Source: Verrucomicrobiota bacterium
Lineage (GTDB): Bacteria > Verrucomicrobiota > Verrucomicrobiia > Limisphaerales > J093
Assembly: GCA_016716505.1 (NCBI GenBank)
Contig: JADJWF010000001.1
Coordinates: 248,001 to 312,000 of the forward strand
Length of the DNA stretch: 64,000 bases
Direction: 5' to 3'
Shown: in pieces, positions 18,968-28,638 of the stretch
How the letters are laid out: every line of letters starts with the position of its first letter
Numbering within the stretch: the first letter of the stretch is position 1
Program-made: the position numbers and the translations under genes
Notes under the pieces: model-generated
Databases searched by the model: none
What the model was told of the DNA's origin: nothing
Seen by the model: the letters and a program-made list of their open reading frames with translations, nothing else

Positions 18968-18996
18968 CGCTCCGCCGCGGTGGGCGGGAGCGTTCT
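18968..18996 (+). terminator. Possible terminator after the oxidoreductase gene
   Basis: CGCTCCGCC (18968–18976) pairs with GGCGGGAGCG (18983–18992) with one bulged base, directly after the stop codon at 18965. Only a short TTCT follows, so termination would be weak. Confidence 0.35.
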
Positions 18997-19023
18997 ACGG
19001 TTCCCGCCGTCTAATCCGAAGTT

Positions 19024-19043
19024 GCCCGCCCGGTGGGGCGGGC
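19024..19043 (+). repeat. 8-bp GC hairpin in leader of the macroglobulin gene
   Basis: GCCCGCCC (19024–19031) and GGGCGGGC (19036–19043) pair perfectly around a GGTG tetraloop. The hairpin ends 26 bp before the ATG at 19070. It could lower translation or be the 3' end of a short upstream transcript; neither is shown. Confidence 0.4.
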
Positions 19044-19069
19044 GCACTGTCGTCCAACTGTTGGGGCTT

Positions 19070-22000
19070 ATGAAGTACATCCGGGTTTTTCTTTTGCTGG
19101 TTATGTTCACGTTCAGCGCCCTCCCGGCCACGCCACGCGAGGCCGAGTGGAAGAAGGTCGAGGAGGCCATGCAGCAGGGACTGCCGCAAACGGCGATCGA
19201 GGCCCTGGGGCCCATCATTCGCGGGGCGCTGGCCGACCGGGCGTGGGCTGAGGCGACCAAGGCGATTTGCCGCCGGATCGCGCTCGAAGGTCAGATTCAG
19301 GGCCACAAGGCCGAGGAAAAGATTACCCGCCTCGAGGCCGAACTCGCGACCGCCCCGGGCGAGATCCAGCCTCTCCTCCAGACCGTCCTTGCGAATTGGT
19401 ACTGGCAGTACTTCCAGCAGAACCGATGGCGGTTCCTGCAACGCACCGCCACGGCGCAACCTCCCGGCGAGGATTTCACCACTTGGGACCTGCCACGCCT
19501 GTTCGCGGAAATTGACCGTCACTTCACTGCCGCACTCGCGGCGGAAGCGGTCCTGAAAACCATCCCGATCGCCGCCTTCGACGACTTGCTCACCAAAGGG
19601 ACCTTGCCCGACTCGTACCGGCCGACGCTCTACGACTTCATCGCTCACGAGGCGCTCAAGTTTTGCACCAGCGGCGAGCAGGCGGGCGCCCGGCCGCAGG
19701 ACGCTTTTCGCATCTCGGCCGACGATCCGATCTTTGATCCCGCGCCACAATTCCTCGCGTGGAAGCCGGTCACCACCGAAACCAACGCCGCCGCGCTCAA
19801 GGCGGTGCAGCTCTACCAGGCGCTCCTCCGCTTCCACCGGGATGACGCAGAGCAAACGGCCTTCCTCGACGTGGACCTGGCTCGTCTCACCTGGGGCAAG
19901 AACATTGCGACGGGCGCATCCGTACCGGCCCGATACGTGGCGGCGCTGAAACGGTTCGCCGAGCAGAACGGCGACCACGAGCTGGCCGCGGTGGCCCTGC
20001 ATGAGTGGGCGGTGCAAGTGGAGAATGACGGAAACCCGGTCGAGGCGCGCGAGCTGGCCCGAAGGGGCCGGGACGCCCATCCGAACAGTCCCGGTGGCCG
20101 GCTCTGCGCGAACTTGATCGCCCGTCTCGAAGCCCGCTCGGCGAGCCTCACCACCGAACGGATCTGGAACGCCCCGTGGCCGGAGATCACCGTGCGCTAC
20201 CGCAACGTCACCAACGTCTGGTTCCGCGCGGTCGAATCGAACTGGGACGATTTCCTGAGCCGCCAGCATCGCCGGCCGGAGAACCTCAGCGAGGCCGAGC
20301 GTCAGGCGGTGCTGGCCCGGGCGCCGTCGCTGGCGTGGTCCGCGCCGCTGCCGCCCACCACGGACCTCAAGGAGCACACGGTGCATCTGCCGGCGCCGAC
20401 CACCTTGAAGCCGGGATTCTACTTCCTGATCGCCAGCCACAATCCGGAGTTCACGGATGCCGACAATCAGCTCTCGATGACCGACATCTGGGTCAGTGAC
20501 CTGGCTCTGGTGATTCGCCAGCGCGAGGGCAACCTCGAGGGATTCGTCCTCGAAGCCCTGACCGGCGAGCCGATCTCCGGTGCGCGGGTGGAAAGCTGGT
20601 ATCTCAACAACCGGGGCGAGCGCGTCGCCGTCCCGGCAGTGGCTACCGACGAGGAGGGGTTCTTCAGCCTCACGTCACCGGACAATCGCGGCATCCTGCT
20701 CAAGGCCACTGCCCGAAACCAGTCCGTGGCCACTGCGGACGAATACCATCGGTGGCGTGGTGAACGCGAAGCCAAGCCCTTCACGCAGACAATCTTCTTC
20801 ACCGACCGCGCGATCTACCGCCCGGGCCAGACCATCCAGTACAAGGGCATCTGTCTTCGCGCGGATCAGCCGGCGGATAACTACGAGGTGCTCAAAGGGC
20901 AGCGGCTGACCGTGGTCCTCTACGATCCGAACAACAAGGAAATCGCCCGGCAGGAACACCGTGCCAACGACTACGGCTCGTTCAGCGGCAGCTTCACCGC
21001 GCCACGCGACCGGCTGATGGGTTCGATGCGCCTGCAAGTCATCAGCGGCCCGCCGGGCGGGGCCGGTTTTTCGGTGGAGGAATACAAGCGGCCGAAATTC
21101 CAGGTCGTCCTCGACGTGCCGAAGACGGCGGCCAAGTTGAACGGTGATGTTAAAGTGTCCGGTCACGCCACGGCGTACACCGGCGCGGCCATTGATGATG
21201 CGGAGGTCAGGTACCGCGTCGTCCGCCAGGTGCGGATGCCGTGGTGGTGGGGTTGGGGCGGTCGGCGCGGCGGGTGGCCGTTCGGGGAAAGTCAGGAAAT
21301 CGCCCACGGCACGCTGCGGACCGGCACGGACGGGCGGTTCGAAATTTCGTTCACCGCGACACCCGATCCGTCCGTGCCAGAAGCCGACGAGCCGACATTC
21401 GATTTCGAGGTCCATGCTGATGTGACGGACGGCTCCGGCGAGACCCGGTCCGACTCACGCTCGCTTCGTCTCGGCTACACGGCGCTCGAGGCCCGACTCT
21501 CGGCTGACGGCTGGCAGACGTCCGAACAGCCCGTGCAGGTGAGCGTGCGCACGACGACGCTCGACGGCGAGCCCCAGGTCGCCGAGGGCTCTCTCAAGAT
21601 TCACGCGCTGATTGCGCCCGAACGGGTGCAACGCCCGCCGGTGCGGGGCATCAATCCGCCCTGGCAGCCTCGTGACGGCAGCAGCGACGAGACCGTTGCG
21701 AACCTCGCCGATCCCAACGACTGGCCCTTGGGCGCCGTGGTGTTTGAGACGGGCTTCACCACGGACACCAACGGGGTCGCGACTGTGTCGCGCCTTCTCC
21801 CCGCCGGTGCCTATCGCGTCGTGGTCGAGACACAGGATCGGTTCGGCAAGACGGTCACCGGTCGTCTGCCGTTGCAGGTGGTCAACCCCGGGGCGGACAA
21901 GTTCGCCATCCGGGTGCCGCACTTCCTCGACGCCCCGTCGTGGGAGGTGCAGCCGGGTGAGGAGTTCTCGGCGCTTTGGGGCACGGGCTACGAGACGGGT

Positions 22001-25000
22001 CGCGCGTTCGTTGAGATTCAGCATCGCGGGAAGCTCATTCAGCGCTACTGGACCAAGCCGGGTACCACGCAAGCCCGGATCCAGCAGACCGTCACCGAGG
22101 CGATGCGCGGCGGGTTCACGCTTCTGGTGACCTTTGTCAGGGAGAACCGTGCCCACGTGACCGTCCGCCCGATCAGCGTCCCCTGGCGCAATCAGGAGCT
22201 TGCGCTGCGCTGGGAGCATTTCACCTCGAAACTCCAGCCCGGTCAGCGCGAGACGTGGACGCTGGAAGTCCGCAGCCCAAAACCCGGCGGTCAGGAGGCG
22301 GAGCGCTGGGCGGCGGAGTGCGTCGCCACCCTGTACGACGCCTCGTTGGACGCCTTCGTGCCGCTCAACTGGCCGCGCGGGTTCGGCGTCTTTCGACAGG
22401 AATCCTCGGATGTCACCTCTTGGTTCGCCAACGTCGCGCGGGGTTGGGTGCCGTTCCGCAACACCTGGCAGGTCCCGCAGTTGCCGGTCGAGTTGAGCTA
22501 CCGCGACTTCCCGCCGGAGTTACGTGAGAGCTTTTTGCCGCAGTGGGCCATGATGAGGCGGCATGCGCTGGTCGCCCAGTCGGCCGCGGGCCCGGCGGGC
22601 GAGGCGATGGTTCTGGCGTCGCCCGCCCCCATGGCCGCCGCCGAGGGCCTGGCGAAGGCCGGAGTCGGCGGTGCCGCCTTGGCCGAAGCGGACCGGGCGG
22701 ATGCTGTTGCGGCAAGGCAGACAGCGGCTCCAAGCGGAACAACTCCGCGGCCCGACCTGGCTCAAGTGTCGGCCCGCCGGAACCTGAACGAAACCGCCTT
22801 CTTTTTCCCGCACCTGTTGAGTGACACCAACGGCGTTGTGCGGCTGCAATTCACCCTGCCCGAGGCGCTCACCGAATGGCGTTTTCTCGGGTTTGCCCAT
22901 GACCGCCGGCTGCGGGCCGGTCTGATCGAAGGCCGCGCGGTCACCGCCAAGGACCTCATGGTCCAGCCCAACCCGCCCCGTTTCCTGCGCGAGGGAGACG
23001 TCATTGAGTTCACGGTCAAGGTCTCGAATCAGAGCGACCAGACCCAGCGCGGCCAGGTGCAGCTCACCTTCAACGACGGCTTCTCCGATCAGCCGGCGGA
23101 TGCGCGCCTTGGCAACACCACGCCTGCGCAGCCTTTTGAGATCCCGGCCCGCGAGTCGCGCAGTTTCGCCTGGCGCATCACGGTGCCCGACGGCCTGTCC
23201 GTGCTCACGTACAAGGCGGTGGGCGCGACCGCGACCGTGTCCGATGGGGAAGAGGGTTTCGTGCCGGTGCTTGCGCGCCGGCTGCTGGTGACCGAGTCCC
23301 TGCCGCTGCCGATTCGCGGCCCGGCGACGAGGCAGTTCAACTTCAAGTCGCTCGCGGAATCGGGCGCGTCCGACACGCTCACGCACCAGAGCCTGACGCT
23401 GCAAGTGGTCTCCCAGCCGGCCTGGTACGCCGTGATGGCCCTGCCGTACCTCATGGAATTCCCGCACGAGTGCAGCGAACAGACGTTCAACCGCTACTAC
23501 GCCAACACGCTGGCGCGGCTCATCGCAAACTCGGATCCGAAGATCCGCCGCGTGTTCGACCTCTGGAAGGGGACCGCTGCCCTCGAGAGTCCCCTCACAA
23601 AGAACCCGGACCTCAAGAGCGTGTTGCTCGACGAATCGCCCTGGGTGCGCGAGGCGCTCCGCGAGACCGAGGCGCGCCAGAACGTCGGGGTGCTGTTCGA
23701 TGACAACCGCCTCGGGTCCGAAATGAGCCGCGCTCTCGACAAGTTGCGCGAGGCCGCGCTGCCGGATGGCGGCTGGTCGTGGTTCCCGGGCGGACCGCGC
23801 AACGAATACATCACGCTGTACATCGTCACGGGATTCGGCCGCCTGCGGCATCTCGGCGCCGACGTGCCGATGGACCTCGCCCTCCGGTCGCTGGAACAGC
23901 TCGATGCGTGGATGGCCCGCCACCACGCGCGTATCGTCAAGGACTGGAAGACGCCAGAGGACTACGTCCCCTCGTCCACCGACGCGCTGTACCTCTACGG
24001 CCGGAGCTTCTTCCTCAAGGACCGGCCCCTGACGCCCGCGACCCAGCCGGCGGTGGATTTCTTCCTCGCCCGTGCCCGCGAACACTGGCTCAAGACCGGC
24101 GGCCGACAGACGCAAGGGCACCTGGCCCTCGCGCTCAACCGGTTTGGCGACCCGGCCACCGCCCAGGCCATTGTGCGGTCGTTGAAGGAGCGCAGCGTGA
24201 CCAGCGAGGAACTGGGCCGCTTCTGGCGCGATACCGAGTTGAGCTGGTGGTGGTACCACGCGCCCATCGAGACGCAGGCCCTCATGATCGAGGTCTTCGC
24301 TGAGGTCGCTCAGGACACTCAGGCTGTCGAGGATTGCCAGGTCTGGTTGCTCAAGCAGAAGCAGACGCAAAACTGGAAGACCACCAAGGCCACCGCCGAC
24401 GCGGTTTATGCCCTCCTCCTGCGCGGGAAGAACTTGCTGGCGAGCGACACGCTGGTGGAACTGACCGTCGGCGGGAAAAACGTAACACCGCACCCGGGAG
24501 CGAAGCCCAATGGCGGCGGGGGGCAGCGGGCGGCCGTCGAACCGGGCACCGGGTTTTACGAAGTCCGCTTCGTGGGACCGGAAGTGAAGCCGGAACTCGG
24601 TGCCATGACGGTGAAGAAGGTGGATGATGGCGTGGCCTGGGGCAGCGCCCATTGGCAGTACTTCGAGGACATGACCAAGGTGAAGCCGTACGAAGGCACG
24701 CCGCTCAAACTCAAGAAGACCCTGTTCACCAAGAAGAACACCGATCGTGGGCCGGTGCTGGAGGCGGTCCGGGGGCCGGTGGCCGTAGGCGACGAGCTGG
24801 TGGTGCGGATTGAACTGCGGGTGGACCGGGACATGGAATACGTCCACTTGAAGGACCATCGCGGCAGTGGCACGGAACCGGTGAGTGTCCTCAGCGGCTA
24901 CCGGTATCAGGACGGCCTCGGCTACTACGAGAGCACCCGCGACACGGCCAGCCACTTCTTCATCGCGTACCTGCCGAAGGGCACGTACGTATTCGAGTAC

Positions 25001-25114
25001 TCCACCCGCGTGCAGCTCCGCGGCGAATACCAGACCGGACTGGCCAGCATTCAGTGCATGTACGCGCCCGAATTCAACAGTCACTCCGAGAGCTTCAAGC
25101 TGGTCGTGAACTAG
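19070..25114 (+). CDS. Alpha-2-macroglobulin family protein with thioester motif
   Basis: A 2014-residue envelope protein of the bacterial alpha-2-macroglobulin family, thought to trap proteases by a bait and covalent mechanism. The start at 19070 gives a signal peptide (MKYIRVFLLLVMFTFSALPA) without a lipobox, so it is probably periplasmic rather than lipid-anchored. An alpha-helical N-terminal region (to ~380) is followed by a carboxypeptidase-regulatory-like beta domain (~486–545) and MG domains (IFFTDRAIYRPGQTIQYKG). A low-complexity Ala/Gly stretch at ~1161–1237 may be the bait region. The A2M core (NLNETAFFFPHLL from 1238) follows. The thioester tetrapeptide CSEQ is at 1468–1471. No pbpC lies next to it, unlike the classic E. 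coli pair. A two-component pair follows on the same strand. Confidence 0.88.
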   Translation: MKYIRVFLLLVMFTFSALPATPREAEWKKVEEAMQQGLPQTAIEALGPIIRGALADRAWAEATKAICRRIALEGQIQGHKAEEKITRLEAELATAPGEIQPLLQTVLANWYWQYFQQNRWRFLQRTATAQPPGEDFTTWDLPRLFAEIDRHFTAALAAEAVLKTIPIAAFDDLLTKGTLPDSYRPTLYDFIAHEALKFCTSGEQAGARPQDAFRISADDPIFDPAPQFLAWKPVTTETNAAALKAVQLYQALLRFHRDDAEQTAFLDVDLARLTWGKNIATGASVPARYVAALKRFAEQNGDHELAAVALHEWAVQVENDGNPVEARELARRGRDAHPNSPGGRLCANLIARLEARSASLTTERIWNAPWPEITVRYRNVTNVWFRAVESNWDDFLSRQHRRPENLSEAERQAVLARAPSLAWSAPLPPTTDLKEHTVHLPAPTTLKPGFYFLIASHNPEFTDADNQLSMTDIWVSDLALVIRQREGNLEGFVLEALTGEPISGARVESWYLNNRGERVAVPAVATDEEGFFSLTSPDNRGILLKATARNQSVATADEYHRWRGEREAKPFTQTIFFTDRAIYRPGQTIQYKGICLRADQPADNYEVLKGQRLTVVLYDPNNKEIARQEHRANDYGSFSGSFTAPRDRLMGSMRLQVISGPPGGAGFSVEEYKRPKFQVVLDVPKTAAKLNGDVKVSGHATAYTGAAIDDAEVRYRVVRQVRMPWWWGWGGRRGGWPFGESQEIAHGTLRTGTDGRFEISFTATPDPSVPEADEPTFDFEVHADVTDGSGETRSDSRSLRLGYTALEARLSADGWQTSEQPVQVSVRTTTLDGEPQVAEGSLKIHALIAPERVQRPPVRGINPPWQPRDGSSDETVANLADPNDWPLGAVVFETGFTTDTNGVATVSRLLPAGAYRVVVETQDRFGKTVTGRLPLQVVNPGADKFAIRVPHFLDAPSWEVQPGEEFSALWGTGYETGRAFVEIQHRGKLIQRYWTKPGTTQARIQQTVTEAMRGGFTLLVTFVRENRAHVTVRPISVPWRNQELALRWEHFTSKLQPGQRETWTLEVRSPKPGGQEAERWAAECVATLYDASLDAFVPLNWPRGFGVFRQESSDVTSWFANVARGWVPFRNTWQVPQLPVELSYRDFPPELRESFLPQWAMMRRHALVAQSAAGPAGEAMVLASPAPMAAAEGLAKAGVGGAALAEADRADAVAARQTAAPSGTTPRPDLAQVSARRNLNETAFFFPHLLSDTNGVVRLQFTLPEALTEWRFLGFAHDRRLRAGLIEGRAVTAKDLMVQPNPPRFLREGDVIEFTVKVSNQSDQTQRGQVQLTFNDGFSDQPADARLGNTTPAQPFEIPARESRSFAWRITVPDGLSVLTYKAVGATATVSDGEEGFVPVLARRLLVTESLPLPIRGPATRQFNFKSLAESGASDTLTHQSLTLQVVSQPAWYAVMALPYLMEFPHECSEQTFNRYYANTLARLIANSDPKIRRVFDLWKGTAALESPLTKNPDLKSVLLDESPWVREALRETEARQNVGVLFDDNRLGSEMSRALDKLREAALPDGGWSWFPGGPRNEYITLYIVTGFGRLRHLGADVPMDLALRSLEQLDAWMARHHARIVKDWKTPEDYVPSSTDALYLYGRSFFLKDRPLTPATQPAVDFFLARAREHWLKTGGRQTQGHLALALNRFGDPATAQAIVRSLKERSVTSEELGRFWRDTELSWWWYHAPIETQALMIEVFAEVAQDTQAVEDCQVWLLKQKQTQNWKTTKATADAVYALLLRGKNLLASDTLVELTVGGKNVTPHPGAKPNGGGGQRAAVEPGTGFYEVRFVGPEVKPELGAMTVKKVDDGVAWGSAHWQYFEDMTKVKPYEGTPLKLKKTLFTKKNTDRGPVLEAVRGPVAVGDELVVRIELRVDRDMEYVHLKDHRGSGTEPVSVLSGYRYQDGLGYYESTRDTASHFFIAYLPKGTYVFEYSTRVQLRGEYQTGLASIQCMYAPEFNSHSESFKLVVN

Positions 25115-25357
25115 CGGTCCGACGCGACGAGCGCGCGCGAATGGAGTCCGCACCCTGCCGGGTCCGGGATGCTGTTGTCACGGCTTGCCGTCGGGGGCAG
25201 GTGGAAGCGCCGCGACACTGGGGCGACTGCCAGCCGGGCGCTGCGGCGGGGGCTGCGGAAGCGGCGGGACTCGTCACCGAGGGGGGCGTGGCCTCGGGCT
25301 GGGTTCTGCACGCCTTTCACTTGCTCCCCCGCGCGGCCGGACGGAGATTGGCCCGCC

Positions 25358-26026
25358 ATGCGGATTCTGGTGGTCGAAGACGATAACAAGATCGCCTCGT
25401 TTGTGGTCAAGGGCCTGCAGCAGAGCGGGTTTGCCGTGGATCGCTGCCCCGACGGCGAGGAGGCGCTGCCCCAGGCCCTGACGGTCAATTACGACGCGGC
25501 CGTGGTGGACATCATGCTGCCGAAGCTGGACGGGATCAGCCTGGTGCGCCAAATGCGGGCGCGCGGCGTCAAGACGCCCGTCATCTTCTTGAGCGCCCGG
25601 GCGACGGTGGATGATCGGGTGCAGGGATTGCAGGCCGGCGGCGACGATTACCTGACCAAGCCCTTCGCCTTCACCGAGTTGTTGGCGCGCGTTCAGGCGC
25701 TGATTCGGCGGGCCTCGCAAACGACGGAACCGACGCGCCTCGTGGCGGGTGATCTGGAGCTGGATTTGCTCGACCGCTCAGTGCGGCGCGCGGGGGAGGC
25801 AATCGAACTGCAGCCCCGCGAGTTTGCGCTGCTGGAGTATCTGATGCGCAATGTCGGCCGGGTCGTGACCAAGACGATGATTCTGGAGCGGGTCTGGGAT
25901 TACAGCTTCGACCCGCAGACCAACGTGGTGGACGTGCTGGTGCATCGCGTGCGGGCAAAGGTGGACCCTGAGAAGCGGCGCATTCACACGATTCGGGGAG
26001 TGGGATATGTCCTTAAGCCCAATTAG
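25358..26026 (+). CDS. OmpR-family response regulator
   Basis: A 222-residue transcription regulator starting MRILVVEDD at 25358. The receiver domain (1–~115) has the acidic pair ED at 7–8, the phospho-acceptor D51 in VVDIMLPKLDG, a Thr/Ser switch near SARA and K101 in DYLTKPF. The C-terminal winged helix (~128–220) contains LQPREFALLEYLMRNVGRVVTK and VDVLVHRVRAKVDP, typical of OmpR/PhoB DNA-binding domains. It resembles the CusR/CopR subgroup, but the stimulus is unknown. The kinase gene overlaps its 3' end by 20 bp, so the two are translationally coupled. Confidence 0.94.
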   Translation: MRILVVEDDNKIASFVVKGLQQSGFAVDRCPDGEEALPQALTVNYDAAVVDIMLPKLDGISLVRQMRARGVKTPVIFLSARATVDDRVQGLQAGGDDYLTKPFAFTELLARVQALIRRASQTTEPTRLVAGDLELDLLDRSVRRAGEAIELQPREFALLEYLMRNVGRVVTKTMILERVWDYSFDPQTNVVDVLVHRVRAKVDPEKRRIHTIRGVGYVLKPN

Positions 26027-27473
26027 CCGGTTCTTCCGGAGCTTCAGCTTCCGGCTGAATCTCTGGTACGCGGTGCTGTTCACGATGAGCAGCTTCGCCA
26101 TCTTCGTTCTGCTCTACTACCGGCTGGCGGAGGTGCTGGAGAAGAAGGAGTTCGAGGTGCTCCAGTCGCGCACCAAGGTTTGTGCCGCAATCTACCAGGC
26201 CGGAGGCACGCGCTCGCTGCGGTCATGGCTGGAACGCCAGCAGGGCCAGCCTGGCGAGAAGGAATACTTTGTCCGGGTGGTCAATCGCTGGAACGTCCAG
26301 GAACTCCTTGTGGTGCCGGATGACTGGGTCACGTTCAAGGATGAGCCTGCCGGCATTGAGGGCTACCGGCAGCGGGTGGGCGTCATCCGCATCCCGAAGG
26401 ATGCCCAGCGCGATTTCGCCCTGTCTTCGATGACCTTTCCGGACGGCACGCTGCTGCAGGTCGGCCGCAGCACGGATACCCGCGTGGCGTTGCTCAATCC
26501 GTTCAAGCGGACCTTTGCCCTGGCGATGGGCGGGGTGATCGTGCTGGCGTTTGGCGGGGGCGCGCTGGCCTCGTATCGCGCGCTGCTGCCCGTCCGGCAG
26601 ATTGTCAGCATCGCCCGCTCCATCATCGAGACCGGCCGGCTGGATGCCCGCGTCCCGCAGCGCGAGTCACAGGATGAACTCGATGAGCTGGCCCGACTCT
26701 TCAACTCCGTCCTGGACAAGAACCAGGCGCTGATCCGCGACATGCGCGAGGCGCTCGACAACGTGGCGCACGATCTTCGGACGCCGCTGACCCGGCTTCG
26801 CGGCACGGCCGAGCTGGCGTTGCGCGCGCCCGATGACGCGGGCGCCCGCGAGGCCCTTGCCGACTGCGTTGAGGAATCCGACCGGGTGTTGAGCATGTTG
26901 AACACGATGATGGACATCGCCGAAGCCGAGGCCGGCACCATGCGGTTACACCGGGAGAGCCTTGACCTGTGCCAGCTCGTGAACGAGGCGGCCGAGGTCT
27001 ATCAATGCGTGGCCGAGGAAAAGGGCATCCGGTTGCGCCGCGACCTGCTGCCGCCGTGTCCCGTCAGCGTGGACGCCAACCGCTTCCGACAGGTGATCGG
27101 CAACCTCCTCGACAACGCGATCAAATACACGCCGGCGGCCGGGGCCGTCTCGGTCAGTGTGCGGGAGGAGGGCGCGACGGTGGTCCTGCGGGTCCGCGAC
27201 AACGGCGTCGGCATCGCGCCGGAGGAACAGCCGAAGATTTGGGCGCGCCTGTATCGGGGCGACAAGAGTCGCTCGGAGCGTGGACTGGGACTGGGACTGA
27301 GCCTGGTCAAGGCGGTGGTTGAGGCACACGGGGGCACGGTGGCCGTTTCCAGCCAGGTGGGCGAGGGTTCGGAGTTCAGCGTGCGATTACCGAAAGCGTC
27401 GGCGGTCAGCGACCCACGGGTTGGGCGGGCCGGGAATGCGCCGAAGGCGAGCGCAGAATCGGGGAGCCGGTGA
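26007..27473 (+). CDS. Sensor histidine kinase, partner of the preceding regulator
   Basis: A 488-residue inner-membrane kinase whose ATG at 26007 overlaps the regulator gene by 20 bp and has GGAG 9 bp upstream. Two membrane segments (~19–40, LWYAVLFTMSSFAIFVLLYY, and ~172–192, LAMGGVIVLAFGGGALASY) flank a periplasmic sensor domain of about 130 residues. A HAMP region leads to HisKA with phospho-acceptor H255 (NVAHDLRTPLTRLRG). The HATPase_c domain shows the N box (NLLDNAIKYTP), G1 (RDNGVGI) and G2 (GLGLGLSLVKAVVEAHGG). The CusS-like architecture fits metal or envelope-stress sensing, but the sensor domain gives no direct clue. Its position after the macroglobulin gene suggests, without proof, envelope-stress control. 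Confidence 0.93.
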   Translation: MSLSPISRFFRSFSFRLNLWYAVLFTMSSFAIFVLLYYRLAEVLEKKEFEVLQSRTKVCAAIYQAGGTRSLRSWLERQQGQPGEKEYFVRVVNRWNVQELLVVPDDWVTFKDEPAGIEGYRQRVGVIRIPKDAQRDFALSSMTFPDGTLLQVGRSTDTRVALLNPFKRTFALAMGGVIVLAFGGGALASYRALLPVRQIVSIARSIIETGRLDARVPQRESQDELDELARLFNSVLDKNQALIRDMREALDNVAHDLRTPLTRLRGTAELALRAPDDAGAREALADCVEESDRVLSMLNTMMDIAEAEAGTMRLHRESLDLCQLVNEAAEVYQCVAEEKGIRLRRDLLPPCPVSVDANRFRQVIGNLLDNAIKYTPAAGAVSVSVREEGATVVLRVRDNGVGIAPEEQPKIWARLYRGDKSRSERGLGLGLSLVKAVVEAHGGTVAVSSQVGEGSEFSVRLPKASAVSDPRVGRAGNAPKASAESGSR

Positions 27474-27492
27474 ACGTCGCGCTGGCGGGGCG

Positions 27493-27530
27493 GCGGGCTG
27501 GGGGCCCCAAAGCGGCCGTCTTCAGCCCGC
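27493..27530. repeat. Long hairpin between convergent kinase and nitroreductase genes
   Basis: GCGGGCTG (27493–27500) pairs with CAGCCCGC (27523–27530). The 22-nt interval contains a GGGGCCCC palindrome. It lies at the junction of two convergent genes and overlaps the last codons of the minus-strand gene. It could act as a bidirectional 3'-end structure, though T-runs are absent. Confidence 0.3.
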
Positions 27531-28571
27531 GTGTTGCGTGGCCGGGTGGCGAATCAACAGGTCGTGGGCTTTCCGGCGGGGCGTTGGAGGGACGGGCTCG
27601 CCGTAACCGACGCGCAGCAGGATTTGGGGGCAGCCCCCCACGCCAGCCGCTGCCGCTACTTGTGGCCGAAGTTCCTCAACTTCAATCGGCTGATTCAAAT
27701 GGGACACGCTCACGCCTTCGCTCTGCGCGTGGAGCAGGACGCTCTCGAGGGCCTGGCCAGCCTGCATCCAGGCCAAGGGATCGTCGGTGTTGGTGCCCAA
27801 GAGCAGGAGGGTGGGGGAGTGCCGGACAATATCGAGGTCATGCGCCGCCTGCCCTTTGCCGAGGTTGAAGGTGCGGACCAGCGATGGCCCGGCGAACGAG
27901 AGCCAGTCCTTGATGCCGAGGTCGTGCGCGGGGATGCCGTCGGCGTGATGGGCGGGGTCTGTTCGCATCCACGCCGCCAGTTCCTGGCGAAAGGCCTTGC
28001 TGGCCCATTGCCGGCGGTCGGCCTCGGCCACCAGTTCGGCCATGGCCTGCCGCGCCGTGTCATCCTGAATTGGAATCAGCCAGGCGCCTTCTCTCCCCGC
28101 GGCGTCGGCCAGCTCGGTGAGAATGGCTTCGGGCACGGGATCCGGCCGGAAGGGTTGACGATTGGTCCGGCGCTGGCTGATGGCTTGAAACAGGAGAATG
28201 TCTTCGGTGGACGTCTCCCCGCGCAGACCCAGGTGGAGGCGGGCGGTCAGGTTGGGATCATTCGGCTCGGGCCACAACTCGACGCGGTATTGGAGGCCGA
28301 AGTATTCCGCTGCGACCCGCAGGTTGAACAGCGCCGCGCCACAACTCAGGGTCAGTTCGCGGTCGTAAGGATCAATCGCGCGAACGGCCCGCGTGCGGTC
28401 CGCGTAGATCTCGACGTTGGAGACGTTGATTTTGAAGAGCCACGGCTGGGTATTGTGATTGGACGGGGCCAGCACCGCGTAGCCGAGGAGGAAATCGAGC
28501 TGGTCCGAGGTATAGCTGTCGGTCGGGAAGTCGTCGGCCGAGATGTTCCAAGGAGCGAGATGCGGATTCAT
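27522..28571 (-). CDS. Acg-type nitroreductase-family protein
   Basis: A 349-residue protein of the nitroreductase superfamily, Acg subgroup, in which two nitroreductase-like halves are fused and FMN is often bound poorly or not at all. Family segments are AVLAPSNHNTQPWLFKI (~32–48), RRTNRQPFRP near 135, HDLGIKDWLSFAGP and the late WMQAGQALESVLLHAQSEGVSVSHLNQP. Mycobacterial Acg is thought to sequester flavin during dormancy; the role here is unknown. No signal peptide is present. The gene is monocistronic and converges on the kinase gene. Confidence 0.82.
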   Translation of the reverse strand: MNPHLAPWNISADDFPTDSYTSDQLDFLLGYAVLAPSNHNTQPWLFKINVSNVEIYADRTRAVRAIDPYDRELTLSCGAALFNLRVAAEYFGLQYRVELWPEPNDPNLTARLHLGLRGETSTEDILLFQAISQRRTNRQPFRPDPVPEAILTELADAAGREGAWLIPIQDDTARQAMAELVAEADRRQWASKAFRQELAAWMRTDPAHHADGIPAHDLGIKDWLSFAGPSLVRTFNLGKGQAAHDLDIVRHSPTLLLLGTNTDDPLAWMQAGQALESVLLHAQSEGVSVSHLNQPIEVEELRPQVAAAAGVGGCPQILLRVGYGEPVPPTPRRKAHDLLIRHPATQHAG

Positions 28572-28638
28572 AGGCGGAGGAAGTTAAAGCTTCGACGCGC
28601 CCCGGACCGGGCGACTTCAACTCCCCGGCCAGCCGGGA

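Noticed and set aside
22520..25153. 877-codon antisense open frame opposite the macroglobulin gene
   Set aside because: The plus-strand frame has a clear family match and the thioester motif; the antisense product is compositionally biased and unmatched.
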